From the NCBI GenBank assembly GCA_030272585.1, contig BSYQ01000003.1, positions 4,960,001-5,024,000 of the forward strand: 64,000 nucleotides of DNA, read 5' to 3'. How positions within the stretch are numbered: position 1 is the stretch's first letter; each line of letters opens with the position of its first letter. Made by a program: the position numbers and the translations under genes. Shown here in pieces: positions 34,377 to 45,321 of this stretch. Under the pieces are notes generated by a model. The model saw only the letters and a program-made list of their open reading frames with translations. It did not search any database and was not told where the DNA came from. The DNA comes from Bryopsis sp. KO-2023. Lineage: Eukaryota; Chlorophyta; Ulvophyceae; Bryopsidales; Bryopsidaceae.

Positions 34377-35228
34377 GGTGTCTTCTAAGACTTTGTTCAT
34401 TGCCTCAGTCTGCCCATCAGTGGTGGGATGAAAAGCAGTTGACATAGCCTGACTGATCTTCCAAGTATTACACAATTCCGCAAAGAATCGTGATCTCCAC
34501 CTGGGATCTCTGTCACTCACCAATGTCCTAGGAAGACCGTGTGAACGGAAGACATGTGATACAAAGAGTCTCGCTGTTTCTGCAGCATCACACTTCGTGT
34601 ATGTTGCAGCGCATCTCACCATTTTCGTGAGTCGGTCCACGAAAACGAGGATCGCATCATAATGCTCAGCACCTGACTTGGGAAGCTCGACTATCAAGTC
34701 GATCGAAACACTCTCCCAACGAGCATCTGGTATCGGTAGAGGTTGCAACGAACCAGGAGGTTTGCCACGTCTCCACTTGTTCCGTTGACAACTATCACAA
34801 CCTTTGATAAAGGACAAGATATCCTTCTCTACCCCTGGCCACCAAAACCACTTCAACAAATTGTGTTTCGTCTTTTTGACACCAAAGTGTCCCGAATACA
34901 CCGTTGAATGAAAATCTTTTATAATATCCAACCTGAGGCCATCAAAGTTTGGGACAACCACCCGCGTTCCATTCCACCAAAAGCCCGAGTCGAAACGACA
35001 CATTGAAGCAGCGGATTCCAATGTATTGAACCACTCGTCTTTAGCGTACCCCTCAGATAATCGTCGCTGAAGATCGATATTAGGCAAAGGAGAGAGAGCT
35101 GGGCTCTCCTCACCAAGGTGACTGAGTCGGCCACGCTTGCTCACCGACTCCAACAAGACACTGATCTGCTGAGAATACCGTACAGGATAGCGCGACAAGG
35201 GGTCTGCTACATTCGTCCTGCCTGGCTG
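34377..35228 (-). pseudogene. Integrase fragment of an E-family element, cut by element C
   Basis: Begins with the end of RNase H (QPGRTNVADPLSRYPVRYS), then a zinc-binding region (H..H...GCDSCQRNK) and the three catalytic positions of integrase (VSIDLIVELP, LVSDRDPRW, DGQTEAMNKVLED). It stops where the 5' LTR of C begins. The first 57 bp repeat the end of the element E pol frame at 35937-35993. It lacks a start and the integrase C-terminus and is not expressed as it stands. Confidence 0.85.
35172..35228. repeat. 57-bp direct duplication, copy 1
   Basis: Exact copy of 35937-35993. The two copies bracket a 708-bp block that begins (on +) with a 14-A run and contains the truncated 3' LTR of E. 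Confidence 0.9.
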
Positions 35229-35241
35229 AAAAAAAAAAAAA

Positions 35242-35441
35242 ACCAAAACCTGGAAAGAGAGTGTACCAACGCCTTTTATGAGCGTTGCTAGTACACATGG
35301 TAGCAATCACCATACTTGGTGATTGGACCCTGCTACCACCGTGTGGGGACAGATGCAAATGTGTCACGACAGGTGACACACGTGGCGACACACATGTACA
35401 CGTGGCGACACACCGTGACACACGCGTGTGACGTCATAACA
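35242..35441 (-). repeat. Truncated 3' LTR of element E
   Basis: Matches the 5' LTR from its TG start (TGTTATGACGTCACACG on the minus strand) to GGTTTTGG, where a T-run replaces the last ~45 bp. It has an extra ~20-bp repeat of the CACGTGGCGACACA region compared with the 5' LTR. Confidence 0.85.
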
Positions 35442-35861
35442 TTCCTCCCCCCCAAAGTGTCAGACCTCCTGGTCCTGACTCCACTTGGATAAACACTTAT
35501 ATGCTACAGGGTGCAGAACCTTAGCAATGGTTTACACACGGTACTTTGACCAAGTGTTGAAATCTCTAGGTGCCTTTCAGTGAGCCACTACACCAAAAGT
35601 TTCATATCCGGTCAAGATTGAGATTGGAGAAACATCTCAAAGTTTGTGATCCCTTTCACAAAACCAAACCATCTTAAGGGTCAAGACACCTTCTCAAACC
35701 CGAGATAAAACCCTTTTCATGGTGAACGCTTTTCCACATTGGCTACCTTGCCTTAGGAAAATAATATCTCACCCGTCGGCATTCACACATATGTGCGGAG
35801 ATATTCAAATCAAATTTTGCCCATTCAATTTATTTCCCTTCTCTTGAGATCTCCTACTCTG
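35442..35861 (-). other. Element E 3' UTR and polypurine tract
   Basis: Non-coding between the pol stop and the 3' LTR. The purine tract is next to the LTR (plus-strand C-run at about 35447-35453). Confidence 0.6.
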
Positions 35862-38308
35862 TCAATTGCGCTCTTTCGACCGAAGGCGTTCACTTCGACG
35901 GATAACAATTGGCGGAGACAAGTCCGTCGACTTGATAGAATACCGTACAGGATAGCGCGACAAGGGGTCTGCTACATTCGTCCTGCCTGGCTGGTATTCC
36001 CACTTGAATCGGTATCCCTGAAGACACTCAAGCCACCGCACCGCTCTTCGAGACAACGTTACCTGGGAATGGAAAAATGTGTTGGGTTTGTGATCCACGA
36101 TCACCTTAAACTCCATCACATCCAGGTAGCACCTCCACAACTTCAAAGCATGGACAACAGCAAACATTTCTTTGTCTGATATTGACCATCTCAATTGTGC
36201 ACCATGTAGCATTTTACTTTCAAATGCTATTGGTCGACCTTCTTGAAGTAATATTGCACCAATAGCCCAATCCGAGGCATCGGCAATAACTTCAAAAGGC
36301 TTACTGAAATCTGGCATTGCCAAGCAAGGTGCATGGGTCAGGGCTTCCTTAACTGCCACCATTGCTTTCCGACAATCCTCATTCCAGTCCCACTCCTTAC
36401 TCTTCCTAAGTAAGTTCGTAAGTGGTCCGACCAATTTACTGTATCCTTGAATGAACCGACGGAAGTAATTTGAAAGACCCAAGAAGGATCTCAACTCAGA
36501 TATATTTTGTGGCTCTGGCCAATCAATGACCTTCTGAGTCTTGCGAGTATCTACCGCAATCCCTTCTTTGCTTATCACGAAGCCAAGATAATGCAATGCA
36601 TCCTTAAAGAAATCACACTTTGATCTCTTCAAGAAGAGCTTGTGCTCTCTCAAACGATCCATGACCTTTTTGAGATGCATGATGTGGTCTTTCTCATTCC
36701 TCGAATACACAAGTATATCATCAAGATAGATAAGGAAGTACTTCCCTATCATCCCATGAAATACACGGTTCATCCATGTTTGGAATATCGCTGGTGCATT
36801 CGTCAAACCCATCGGTAAGACACGATATTCAAACAATCCAAAGGGGGTCTTGAAAGCCGTTTTAGCCTGGTCCTCAGCTTTGACACGAAGCTGCCAGTAA
36901 CCAGCTTTCAAATCAAGGGCGGAAAAGTACCTCGCACCTTGTAACTGATCCAACAGATCATCGATACGTGGGATAGGGTATTGATTTTTGACTGTTAACT
37001 TATTCAAACCTCTATAGTCCACACACATTCTTTTTGTCCCATCCGGTTTGGGTACAAACAAGACTGGTGCTCCCCATGGACTACACGACGGTTGAATAAG
37101 TCCCTTAGCCAACATATCCGATATCTGATCCTCAATTTCCTTACGCTCTCCAGGCGTATAGCGAAATATAGGACGACTCACAGGATTTGCTCCTGGTATC
37201 AGATCTATAGAAGCATCGAACTCTCTAGAGGGTGGACACGAGGCCAATTCATTCGCGAACCGATCCTCGTATTCATCCAATATAGGAGCCAACATGTTCT
37301 CCAACGTTTCTTTCTCAACATGATCACCGTGTGCGGATTTTACCACATCCTCTAGTGATCCACGTTCACGAAACAACGCATTAGGAGACCCATGTTCCTC
37401 CCCCTCAAGAGGTGGCGTGACCTCACGCACCAAGACAAGGAATGGAGTGATCCGATCATCACGAAGACATCGTTTCACTTGTTTAATGGAAAGAAATGGA
37501 GTAACCGTATGAACACAACGATCACTACGATTTCTAGCCAAAATAGTATGATGGATCGTAACTCGACGTCCACGAGTTGACAACAACGAACAACTGTTAT
37601 GAAGGAAATCCATATGAGCACAATGGTCCTTCAACCAAACATCTCCAAGATAAAGGTCAAAGTGAGGAGCACTAATCACCAAGCACTCTAACTTTTCACG
37701 AAGACCTTGTATCCGAAGAGGAACTGTGGTTTTACCAGAACAAGTCAATGGTGTACCATCAGCCATTTGAACAGTTGTATCACTTTGAGCTTGGTATGAG
37801 ATACCATAAGCCTCACAAAATTGTTGGGAAATATAGGCCGAACCAGCCGCACCCGAATCCAACAATATATGTGCAGGAGTATCAAAGATACGTCCCTCGA
37901 AAACCATAGACATAGTCATGATCTCCTTGTCAATTGTGGGTTCCACAATTCGAGGCACAGGAGCATCATAATACACATCAAATGGTTGGGAAAATTGTAT
38001 CTTACGAGCTCTCTCAAATAAGAATGCCCCTTTCCGATATTGTGCTATCAAGCGCATGCTATCAAACACACGAAAAGCTTTGCGCATCTTATGAGGTACC
38101 AAGACACAAGCACTTGTTGTCATTGGTGCTCTTTTCTTACACTCGAAATAGTGCTTCAGGAAAGCATCCATTTGTGCCTTTCCTGGGTTGAGCCACACAT
38201 GCTCGCCCGACACATCACACGTAAGAAAATCTTCACAAGATCTTTTACAAGCATCAACTGGAAAACAACCTCCAGAAGAATCGAACGTAAACTTCCGTCC
38301 CGTTCTCT
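35862..38308 (-). pseudogene. Pol part of element E (protease, RT, RNase H; no integrase)
   Basis: Continues the gag frame interrupted by D. Retropepsin HILLDSGAAGSAYIS, reverse transcriptase (catalytic YLDD in FLIYLDDILVYS; ALDLKAGYWQLR) and RNase H (VIADASDWAIGAIL) are intact. After QPGRTNVADPLSRYPVRYS the frame jumps to a basic tail (VIRRSERLRSKERN) and a stop, so the whole integrase is absent. A matching integrase fragment sits just beyond, at 34377-35228. It could only act with integrase supplied in trans. The 5' end is broken by the D LTR; the apparent start MSGPNRV is LTR-derived. Confidence 0.88.
35937..35993. repeat. 57-bp direct duplication, copy 2
   Basis: Lies inside the E pol frame at the end of RNase H; see copy 1 at 35172-35228. 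Confidence 0.9.
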
Positions 38309-38313
38309 CTTCG

Positions 38314-38702
38314 TGATACGAACGTCCGTCGTATGACACGCGGTTCGGCCCACTCACCCAACACGTGGTTCGGCCTGACAGTAGTCGGACCGAACCAGCT
38401 CACCATCATCATAGCCACACATTAAGGGAGAGGGCCAGGCCGCCTCTGAGGTGGCAACCCTCAGTTCGGCCTGGAGCCTCACATTCAGCTTAGGGTCCAT
38501 TAGGACACGGCCAAGGGGCCATTAGGACGCTGAGTTGGATGAAAGGGTTGGACAGGCTGTCGGCCCGGCCGAATACTTATTCGGCCCGGACCACAGCCTT
38601 ATTGTAACTTGGACTATTGTAAAGATCCTTGTTTGAGAAAGTCTTTCCGTGCTCTAGACGTAAGTCCACTCGACTAGTCTATTTGTTCCAACGTTTGTAT
38701 CA
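38314..38702 (+). repeat. 5' LTR of element D
   Basis: 389 bp from TGATACG to GTATCA; by eye identical to 47413-47801. Confidence 0.96.
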
Positions 38703-38704
38703 AC

Positions 38705-38716
38705 TGGTTTCGGAGC
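38705..38716 (+). promoter_or_regulatory. Primer-binding site of element D
   Basis: TGGTTTCGGAGC, two bases after the 5' LTR. Confidence 0.85.
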
Positions 38717-38747
38717 CGAAGCCGGAACCAAGACCCATACCACCCGT

Positions 38748-39236
38748 ATGTCGAACAGCCACCCTACCTCGCCCCAGTCCTCCGCCGGCACACACGAACA
38801 CCCGACTTCCCGTTATCTCACGGTGCCAGAGGAGCTGGTCGCACCACATTGGAGAAGATTTTATATCGACCAACTGGCCTTTTGCTACGGCGGCCCAAGC
38901 GTTATCGAGGGCGTACCTCCCGGACTTGAGGGACCACCTATTCGAAGGCCGAGTCCCGTACCACCACCTACCGGGCCGAACGACAACGACGACATAGAAA
39001 GTGTCGGAAGCTGTGACTCCTGCTTCACCGAAGAGGAAAGGAACGACCCGGAGTTTCTGCGTTTCTACGCTGAAGTCCAGGAGCACCTACGCAACCGGCG
39101 GGCAAACTCGGCCGAAGAACCCCTTCGCAATCGGGACCCACGACTTGCTCACGGAGTCCAACCATGGACCTCGTCCCCTACTATGCCGAACCAGAGGCCG
39201 AAGCCATCGCCTATCCCGACGGAGTGGAGGAGATGA
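38748..39236 (+). CDS. ORF0 of chromovirus D (162 aa)
   Basis: First ATG after the PBS. The N-terminus is Ser/Pro-rich, a middle segment PPIRRPSPVPPPTGPNDNDD leads to an acidic Cys pair (SVGSCDSCFTEEE), and the end is helical and charged (RFYAEVQEHLRNRR). It overlaps gag by 73 nt in another frame. No known domain is recognised. Position, length, Pro-rich centre and Cys-plus-Arg end resemble ORF0 of element C, though sequence similarity is weak. Translation of gag would need reinitiation, leaky scanning or frameshifting. Confidence 0.6.
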   Translation: MSNSHPTSPQSSAGTHEHPTSRYLTVPEELVAPHWRRFYIDQLAFCYGGPSVIEGVPPGLEGPPIRRPSPVPPPTGPNDNDDIESVGSCDSCFTEEERNDPEFLRFYAEVQEHLRNRRANSAEEPLRNRDPRLAHGVQPWTSSPTMPNQRPKPSPIPTEWRR

Positions 39237-41431
39237 GCGCAGGGGACAGCATGAGCCTGGGGACCGAAGAAGACCCCCCTCCGGTGCAAGGCGTGTTTGT
39301 GCAAAACAATATCCAGCACAACGTCCAGAACGTGCACCATGTGGAGGTGAACCAAGACGAGACCTCTATCACCGTAGCCCAGCTGGCGGCCAACACCGAA
39401 GAATGGGCGGGACGTACTCAGGCCGAACTGTACCAAGCACTCAACGAAGTGCGAGGAGAACTCCACCACACCCGCGAGGAAGCCGAAGCTCGACAATGGC
39501 AAGTAGCCAACGAGCAAGCCGAAGCCATGAACACGGCCCTCGAGAACCAGAGAGCCGAACTGGAGGACCATCACTGGGAGGACCGCGTTCGGCTGGAAGA
39601 GGAGTTCATCCGACGGCTCGAGCACCTCAAAGCCGAGAATGGGCACCTCGTGGCCGAAATGGAAGAACGTATGCACCTGGCCCAAGAACGGGCGGCCGCC
39701 AAGGCAGCTCAAGATTTCCAAGACCTTGGAGCCCGGACCGAAAGGCTCACGTTGCAAGTGGCAGACCAGCGGGCCGCTGTCGAGACGCTCGGGGTCGAAA
39801 CAAAGTGTCTACGGGAAGACTACCCATCCGTGGACGAGCTCGTGAAGTTATGGTCCAAGCAAGTTCCAGCGCAGCCCCAAGTCATTCCTGTGTACATGGC
39901 CGGAGCCGGAACCCAAACTGTGACCCAAACTACACAAGCGCCACCCGGACCACCCCCGTCTTCCAGTTTTCAAGACGTGCCCCTTGTTTCTCCTATCGTC
40001 AGCAACGCACCCGCGGTACCGATTCTCGTGCCACCCAGTGGAGTACCCAGCCAACGGCGAGCCGGACCACCACCAGGACCTGTCATTCGAGAGCCCGGTT
40101 CTGCACCAACGGGCGGGCCGAGGCCGAGCCGAAGAGACCCAGCGGCCGCCGCAAGGCCACCCAGCGGCCAGAACCAAGCCACCAATCCTACACCGCCATC
40201 CGGCCAAGGACCTCCCATAGCACCACGTCAAGAACCACCCCCTGGACCCAGTCAGCCACAGGGAGTTGGAGCTGTCGGATTCAATTCGGGAACGGACCCG
40301 TTTGCGGGCCTGGGTTCCTATGCCTCAGTTGGACAGCAAGACCCCAACTCCGGATTCCGAGACGCTCCAAGAAGACGGCGGCCAGGAGGAGGAGGCGGGG
40401 ACGATGGTGATGGAGGTGGTGGGCCGAATGGACCAGGAGGATCTGGCGGGCCGAATGGACCTGGTGGGCCGAATGGACCGGGAGGAGGACCAAATGGACC
40501 TGGCGGCGGGCCGAACGGACCTGGAGGTCCCGGAGGACCTGGCGGACCGGGAGGACCATTTGGACCACAATTACCCGGAGGGCCACCAGCAGCCGGAGGC
40601 AATGGATTGAGACAAGTCAAGATACCAATGCCACGAGCTTTCAACGGCACCGCGAATGTCACGGACTGGCTGATGCGCATGGGCCGATGGTTTCGTGCCC
40701 AGGCCATTCCAGAGGAGCTATGGCTTCAGGTCATCTGTGCCAACACGGAGGGCCCTGCAGCCGAATGGATGAATTTGACCGAGCTCAAAGTAATGGAGGG
40801 CCGAAGACAGCCATTTGCCGACTGGCGCTCGTGGGCCGAGGAGGCTCGAAAACTGTTCCAACCGACGACAACCTCTGAACACGCCCGAGTCGAGTTACGA
40901 ACCCTGAGGCAGACGACCTCAGTGAAGGACTACATCAAGCGCTATAACAGCGTTTGCTTCAGGATCCCGGATATGAGTGAAGCGGAGGTATATAGCGCAT
41001 TCACCGCAGGTTTGCGTGAACCGATCCGAAGTCAAGTTGTTGGCTTCATTCGTGACGACGTGCAAGCCGCTATCGAAATGGCCGAACGGCTCGATGGTAT
41101 CCGTGGACTTCATAACTCGAGTGGAGGCCGGGGTGGAGGAGGTCATCAGCGTTGGAATCGAAGATCGAGAGTTAACAGTATTGGCGACAAAGCCGGAGAT
41201 GATCGTCTCAACTACATTGGTGGAAACCGCGGCCGGGGAGGTTCAAGCCGAGGCCGAGGCCGAGGCCGTGGCCGCAGTGGGGGAAGATTTGGAGGACGAG
41301 GAGGTGGAGGCCGATCTACCACACCAAGTGGAAGAGGAGGCCGGGGTGGTATATCATGCTACTTGTGCGGAGGAGATCATGGGATCAGGAATTGTCCCAA
41401 GCTCTCGGCCGCAAAGCGTTCGATAAACTGA
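39164..41431 (+). CDS. Gag of chromovirus D (755 aa)
   Basis: A long coiled coil at about residues 80-230 (Glu/Ala/Arg-rich) is followed by a Pro-rich segment and a Gly/Pro/Asn repeat (GPNGPGG units, about 40420-40570). The gag core follows (MPRAFNGTANVTDWLMRMG ... VKDYIKRYNSVCFRIPDMSE), then an RG/GR-rich stretch and one CCHC knuckle (CYLCGGDHGIRNC). It is unusually long for a chromovirus Gag because of the coiled-coil and Gly-rich parts. It overlaps pol by 76 nt, with pol in the -1 frame. Confidence 0.92.
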   Translation: MDLVPYYAEPEAEAIAYPDGVEEMSAGDSMSLGTEEDPPPVQGVFVQNNIQHNVQNVHHVEVNQDETSITVAQLAANTEEWAGRTQAELYQALNEVRGELHHTREEAEARQWQVANEQAEAMNTALENQRAELEDHHWEDRVRLEEEFIRRLEHLKAENGHLVAEMEERMHLAQERAAAKAAQDFQDLGARTERLTLQVADQRAAVETLGVETKCLREDYPSVDELVKLWSKQVPAQPQVIPVYMAGAGTQTVTQTTQAPPGPPPSSSFQDVPLVSPIVSNAPAVPILVPPSGVPSQRRAGPPPGPVIREPGSAPTGGPRPSRRDPAAAARPPSGQNQATNPTPPSGQGPPIAPRQEPPPGPSQPQGVGAVGFNSGTDPFAGLGSYASVGQQDPNSGFRDAPRRRRPGGGGGDDGDGGGGPNGPGGSGGPNGPGGPNGPGGGPNGPGGGPNGPGGPGGPGGPGGPFGPQLPGGPPAAGGNGLRQVKIPMPRAFNGTANVTDWLMRMGRWFRAQAIPEELWLQVICANTEGPAAEWMNLTELKVMEGRRQPFADWRSWAEEARKLFQPTTTSEHARVELRTLRQTTSVKDYIKRYNSVCFRIPDMSEAEVYSAFTAGLREPIRSQVVGFIRDDVQAAIEMAERLDGIRGLHNSSGGRGGGGHQRWNRRSRVNSIGDKAGDDRLNYIGGNRGRGGSSRGRGRGRGRSGGRFGGRGGGGRSTTPSGRGGRGGISCYLCGGDHGIRNCPKLSAAKRSIN

Positions 41432-44400
41432 AGGTCCGGGGCGCGAGGCCACCTACCCTGGACACAAATGCGGGTGGTATCAGGGCCGAGGTTCCGGAAG
41501 ATTTTGGGGAGGAGCAAGCAGAAGGAATAGATGATAGAAAAATGACCAAGAGAGTTACTTGGCCGGACAAGGCGGAAGAGCATGAAAAACGGATAGACAC
41601 TAGCTCCAGCTCGCATAGTTCCAATACTGCAGCGCGAGCCGAGTCCCATGGAACAGGACTCAGTGAAGGAGCGGATGATACTGGCCACGCACGGCCTGGG
41701 GTATCATCAGGGGAACCACCATCCACTGTACAGCTCGGCCCGCAAGGCAACCGAGGGATGGATGGTTCAAATTTTTCTCAAGTGCCGGGGGCACTCAGTC
41801 GCGCCGACTCTGCAGTGGCCGACAATTTTTCTTACATCGCCAGAACGGGAAACACCTGTTCCAAAGGGCGGTTTACTGGCTTCGAGATAGCCATTCAAGT
41901 TGGAGACCGACCGGTGAAGGCGTATGTGGATAGCGGAAGTTGGGAAAACTACATCTCAACGGCAACTCAAGCACGACTGGAATTGGAGGCAACCGGAGAG
42001 CACCGCACCCTGGTCATGGCGGATGGTTCCAAGGGCTCAACCCGGGGCCGAGCCGAACATGTTCGATTTCGATCGGGCCGAGCCACTTTTGTCGCGGATT
42101 TCCACATCTTTCCCGACATGGCATACGAGATGATTTTGGGCATCCCGTGGCTTGTAGCCGAAAACCCCGATCTCTGCTTTCGGACACGGACAATCTCGGT
42201 TCAGCGGGGGAAGACAAGGATTTCTCTTCCTCTAGCTATCTCGGGCAAGCCTCGACCCACCGAGACTATGAGCGTGGGCGACATGGAACAGACATCCGCG
42301 GCCAAGCTTTTAAAGGATGCGCGTGCTGGACAAGGAGACGTTGTGATGGTAGTGGTTACCGAAGCCGAGGCCGAACAAAACGATGAACATACCAAAGATG
42401 ATATCAGCAAGTTGGTTCGGCCCGAGCTCTCAAAAGCGATCACCCAGCTCTTAACGGACTACAAGCGAGTATTCGCATCTGACCTTCCTAAAGGACCACC
42501 ACCGGTCAGGAACGGTCATGAATTCGAGATCGAGCTGGAGGAAGGAACGAAGCCGATTTTTCGGCCTATGTACAAGCTCTCTCCAGCCGAACTCGCGGAG
42601 GTCCGGAAGCAGCTCGACTACATGTTGGACCGGGAGCTGATTCGGCCCTCAAAGAGCCCGTGGGGCGCCCCCATTCTTTTCGCCAACAAAAAGGATGGAG
42701 GGCTTCGCTTTTGCATTGACTACCGGTGGATCAACCAGCGGACGGTCAAGAACCGCTACCCACTCCCTCTCCCTGAGGAATTATTGGACCGCCTCCAGGG
42801 AGCCAAAATCTTCACTCGGCTGGACTTGCGCTCGGGGTATTGGCAGATGCCCATCCGGGCCGAAGATCAGGAGAAGACCGCTTTTCGGACCCGTTATGGG
42901 CACTACGAATACAAAGTAGTGCCCTTCGGCCTAACGAACGCACCCCCGCAGTTCATGGCGATGGTGAACGACCTCTTCCGGGATTTCCACGATAAGTTTC
43001 TTGTGGTCTTCCTGGACGACATCATCGTCTACAGTAAAACGGAGGAGGAACACGCGGAGCACCTTCGGCTCGTGCTGGACAAGCTGGCCGAGCATCAGCT
43101 CTACGCGAAGGCGTCAAAGTGTTCCATCGCCGTCAAAGAACTGGATTTCGTGGGGCATTGGATTTCGGCCGACGGCATCTCCCCTCATCGCAGCAAGACC
43201 CAAGCCATTCAAGATTGGAAGCCCCTACAGTCTGTGCCGGAAGTGCGGAGTTTTCTGGGCATGGTGTCCTACTACCGACGCTTCATCAGGGAGTTTTCAA
43301 GGATTGCTGCTCCCATACAGAAGCTCGTCAAGAAGGACCAAGCCTGGGAATGGGGTCCGGCCCAGACAGCAGCGTTTCAAGAGCTCAAGGACCGACTCAC
43401 TTCGGCCCCAGTACTCTTGATCCCGGACCCGGCCAAGCCGTACGTTGTTGCCACGGATGCATCGGACTTCGCATTAGGAGCTACCTTAATGCAGGGCAGC
43501 AAGGAGGAAGGTTATCAGCCCATTGCATTTTTGAGCCGTTCCCTGAACTCAGCCGAGCAGAAGTATTCGGCCTACGAAAGGGAACTATTGGGCATCTCCT
43601 ATGCTCTCGCCCAATGGCGTCACTACCTGGAAGGAGCTCCTGGTGGGACTACGGTGTATACGGATCACCTCCCAGCTACCCATTTTCTACAGCAACGCGT
43701 CCTTTCACGGACTCAAACGCGTTGGTTGAAGTCTGGATCGTTCCAGTCTATCAAGCCGAAGATTTTATATCTTCCGGGCCGAGCCAATTTTGTGGCCGAT
43801 GCGCTTTCTCGCAAGCCACAACTCCGGCTCAATGCGATTTTGGGGGCCAAAATCTCGCCCGGGGAGGCACAAGACTGGCAAGCCGCCATAAAGGAGGACC
43901 CTATTCTTCGACCAATCGTGACCCAACTTGAAGAGGGACGAGCAGTGCAGGGGTACACCCTGACCCCAGATGGACTGCTCATGTATCAAGCCAAGGACGT
44001 TGGAGCCGAGCCGAAACTCGTTGTGCCGGTTTCTAAACGCCAGGTGGTATTGCACGACCACCACGATGTGCCGATGGCGGGACATCCAGGGAAAGCTCGG
44101 ACAGCCGAGCTTGTGAGCCGAAGACATTGGTGGAGAGGCTGGCGCCGAGCCGTGAACCACTATGTCGAATCGTGCCCCACTTGCCAAATGATGAAGACCG
44201 AGAATTCTAAGCAGAAAGGGTTGCTACACCCTCTGCCAGTTCCGGCCTACAAGTGGGAGCAGCTGACGACCGACCTCGTTACTGACTTACCGAAGTCTAA
44301 CGGGTACACGGCCGTGGCTGTCTTTGTGGATCGGCTCACGAAGATGTGCAAGTTCGTCCCGTGCACCAAGGAGGTTTCGGCGAAAGGATATGCCGAGCTC

Positions 44401-45321
44401 TTTCTCTCCAAAGTATTCCCCACCTCAGGGATACCGGAAGTTATCGTGTCTGACCGAGACCCAAGATTTACGAGCCAGTTCTACAAGGAGTTGTTTCGGC
44501 TCGTGGGCACCGATCTAAGGATGTCGACCGCTCACCATCCGCAATCTGATGGACAGAGCGAAGTAACAATCCGAACACTGGAGAACTTCCTTCGGCCCTA
44601 CATTGAAGCGAGGCCGGAGACATGGAGCGAATACCTCAGCACGGCCGAATTTGCTGCAAACAATTCGGTCAACGCCAGCACCAAATACACCCCTTTCTAC
44701 CTGATGTATGGGCAACACCCAAGAGGCCTGGAGGCCGACCGGCCGAGTACTAACGTGGAGGCGGCCGAGGCCATGGTGAGCCGAATGAACCGAGACCTGG
44801 AGGAGGCCAAAGCAAACTACGCTTCGGCCCAGGAGACCATGTGTGTGAGCGCCAACAAAAAGAGGCGACATGTGGAATTCGCAGTGGGACAGGAGGTTTG
44901 CCTCCGAAGTACCCACCTCCCTCTGGCCGTAACCAAGCACATTCCGGCCAAGGTCAGGCGAAGGTTCATCGGGCCGTTCAAGGTTGAGGCCGTAATATCA
45001 CCAGTGGCCTATAGGCTCGACCTCCCACCAGGCTGGAGGCTTCACCCTACATTCCACGTCTCCAAGCTCAAGGAATACAAGCGGTCCGAGGAGTTCGTGC
45101 GGGATGCACCTCCCGGCCCGGCTCTTATCGATGAGCTGGATGGAGAAGAGGAATACGAAGTGGAGGCTATTGTCAGGGAGAAAGGAAAGGGAAGAGGAAA
45201 ACGTTATTTGGTTTGCTGGAAAGGATACCAACCCCATGAGGCAACATGGGAGCCGAAGGAGAGTCTGACACATTGTTCAGATCTGCTGGCCGAGTTCGTT
45301 GCACGAACGGGCCGAGCATGA
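41356..45321 (+). CDS. Pol polyprotein of chromovirus D (~1321 aa)
   Basis: Retropepsin (AYVDSGSWENYIS), reverse transcriptase (TRLDLRSGYWQMPI; FLDD in LVVFLDDIIVYS), RNase H (VATDASDFALGATL), integrase zinc finger (H..H...SCPTCQMM), DDE core (LTTDLVTDLP, VIVSDRDPRFTS, SDGQSEVTIRT) and a C-terminal chromodomain (EVEAIVREKG..., YLVCWKGYQPHEATWEP). The frame is -1 to gag with a 76-nt overlap; an ATG exists in the overlap but frameshift expression is as likely. No stops or frameshifts. Nearly identical to the decayed pol of element G. Confidence 0.96.
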   Translation: MLLVRRRSWDQELSQALGRKAFDKLKVRGARPPTLDTNAGGIRAEVPEDFGEEQAEGIDDRKMTKRVTWPDKAEEHEKRIDTSSSSHSSNTAARAESHGTGLSEGADDTGHARPGVSSGEPPSTVQLGPQGNRGMDGSNFSQVPGALSRADSAVADNFSYIARTGNTCSKGRFTGFEIAIQVGDRPVKAYVDSGSWENYISTATQARLELEATGEHRTLVMADGSKGSTRGRAEHVRFRSGRATFVADFHIFPDMAYEMILGIPWLVAENPDLCFRTRTISVQRGKTRISLPLAISGKPRPTETMSVGDMEQTSAAKLLKDARAGQGDVVMVVVTEAEAEQNDEHTKDDISKLVRPELSKAITQLLTDYKRVFASDLPKGPPPVRNGHEFEIELEEGTKPIFRPMYKLSPAELAEVRKQLDYMLDRELIRPSKSPWGAPILFANKKDGGLRFCIDYRWINQRTVKNRYPLPLPEELLDRLQGAKIFTRLDLRSGYWQMPIRAEDQEKTAFRTRYGHYEYKVVPFGLTNAPPQFMAMVNDLFRDFHDKFLVVFLDDIIVYSKTEEEHAEHLRLVLDKLAEHQLYAKASKCSIAVKELDFVGHWISADGISPHRSKTQAIQDWKPLQSVPEVRSFLGMVSYYRRFIREFSRIAAPIQKLVKKDQAWEWGPAQTAAFQELKDRLTSAPVLLIPDPAKPYVVATDASDFALGATLMQGSKEEGYQPIAFLSRSLNSAEQKYSAYERELLGISYALAQWRHYLEGAPGGTTVYTDHLPATHFLQQRVLSRTQTRWLKSGSFQSIKPKILYLPGRANFVADALSRKPQLRLNAILGAKISPGEAQDWQAAIKEDPILRPIVTQLEEGRAVQGYTLTPDGLLMYQAKDVGAEPKLVVPVSKRQVVLHDHHDVPMAGHPGKARTAELVSRRHWWRGWRRAVNHYVESCPTCQMMKTENSKQKGLLHPLPVPAYKWEQLTTDLVTDLPKSNGYTAVAVFVDRLTKMCKFVPCTKEVSAKGYAELFLSKVFPTSGIPEVIVSDRDPRFTSQFYKELFRLVGTDLRMSTAHHPQSDGQSEVTIRTLENFLRPYIEARPETWSEYLSTAEFAANNSVNASTKYTPFYLMYGQHPRGLEADRPSTNVEAAEAMVSRMNRDLEEAKANYASAQETMCVSANKKRRHVEFAVGQEVCLRSTHLPLAVTKHIPAKVRRRFIGPFKVEAVISPVAYRLDLPPGWRLHPTFHVSKLKEYKRSEEFVRDAPPGPALIDELDGEEEYEVEAIVREKGKGRGKRYLVCWKGYQPHEATWEPKESLTHCSDLLAEFVARTGRA

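Noticed and set aside
39001..40410. 469-aa frame overlapping element D gag
   Set aside because: Arg/Pro/Ser-rich shadow of the GC-rich gag sequence in another frame; the gag core and knuckle are in the 39164 frame.
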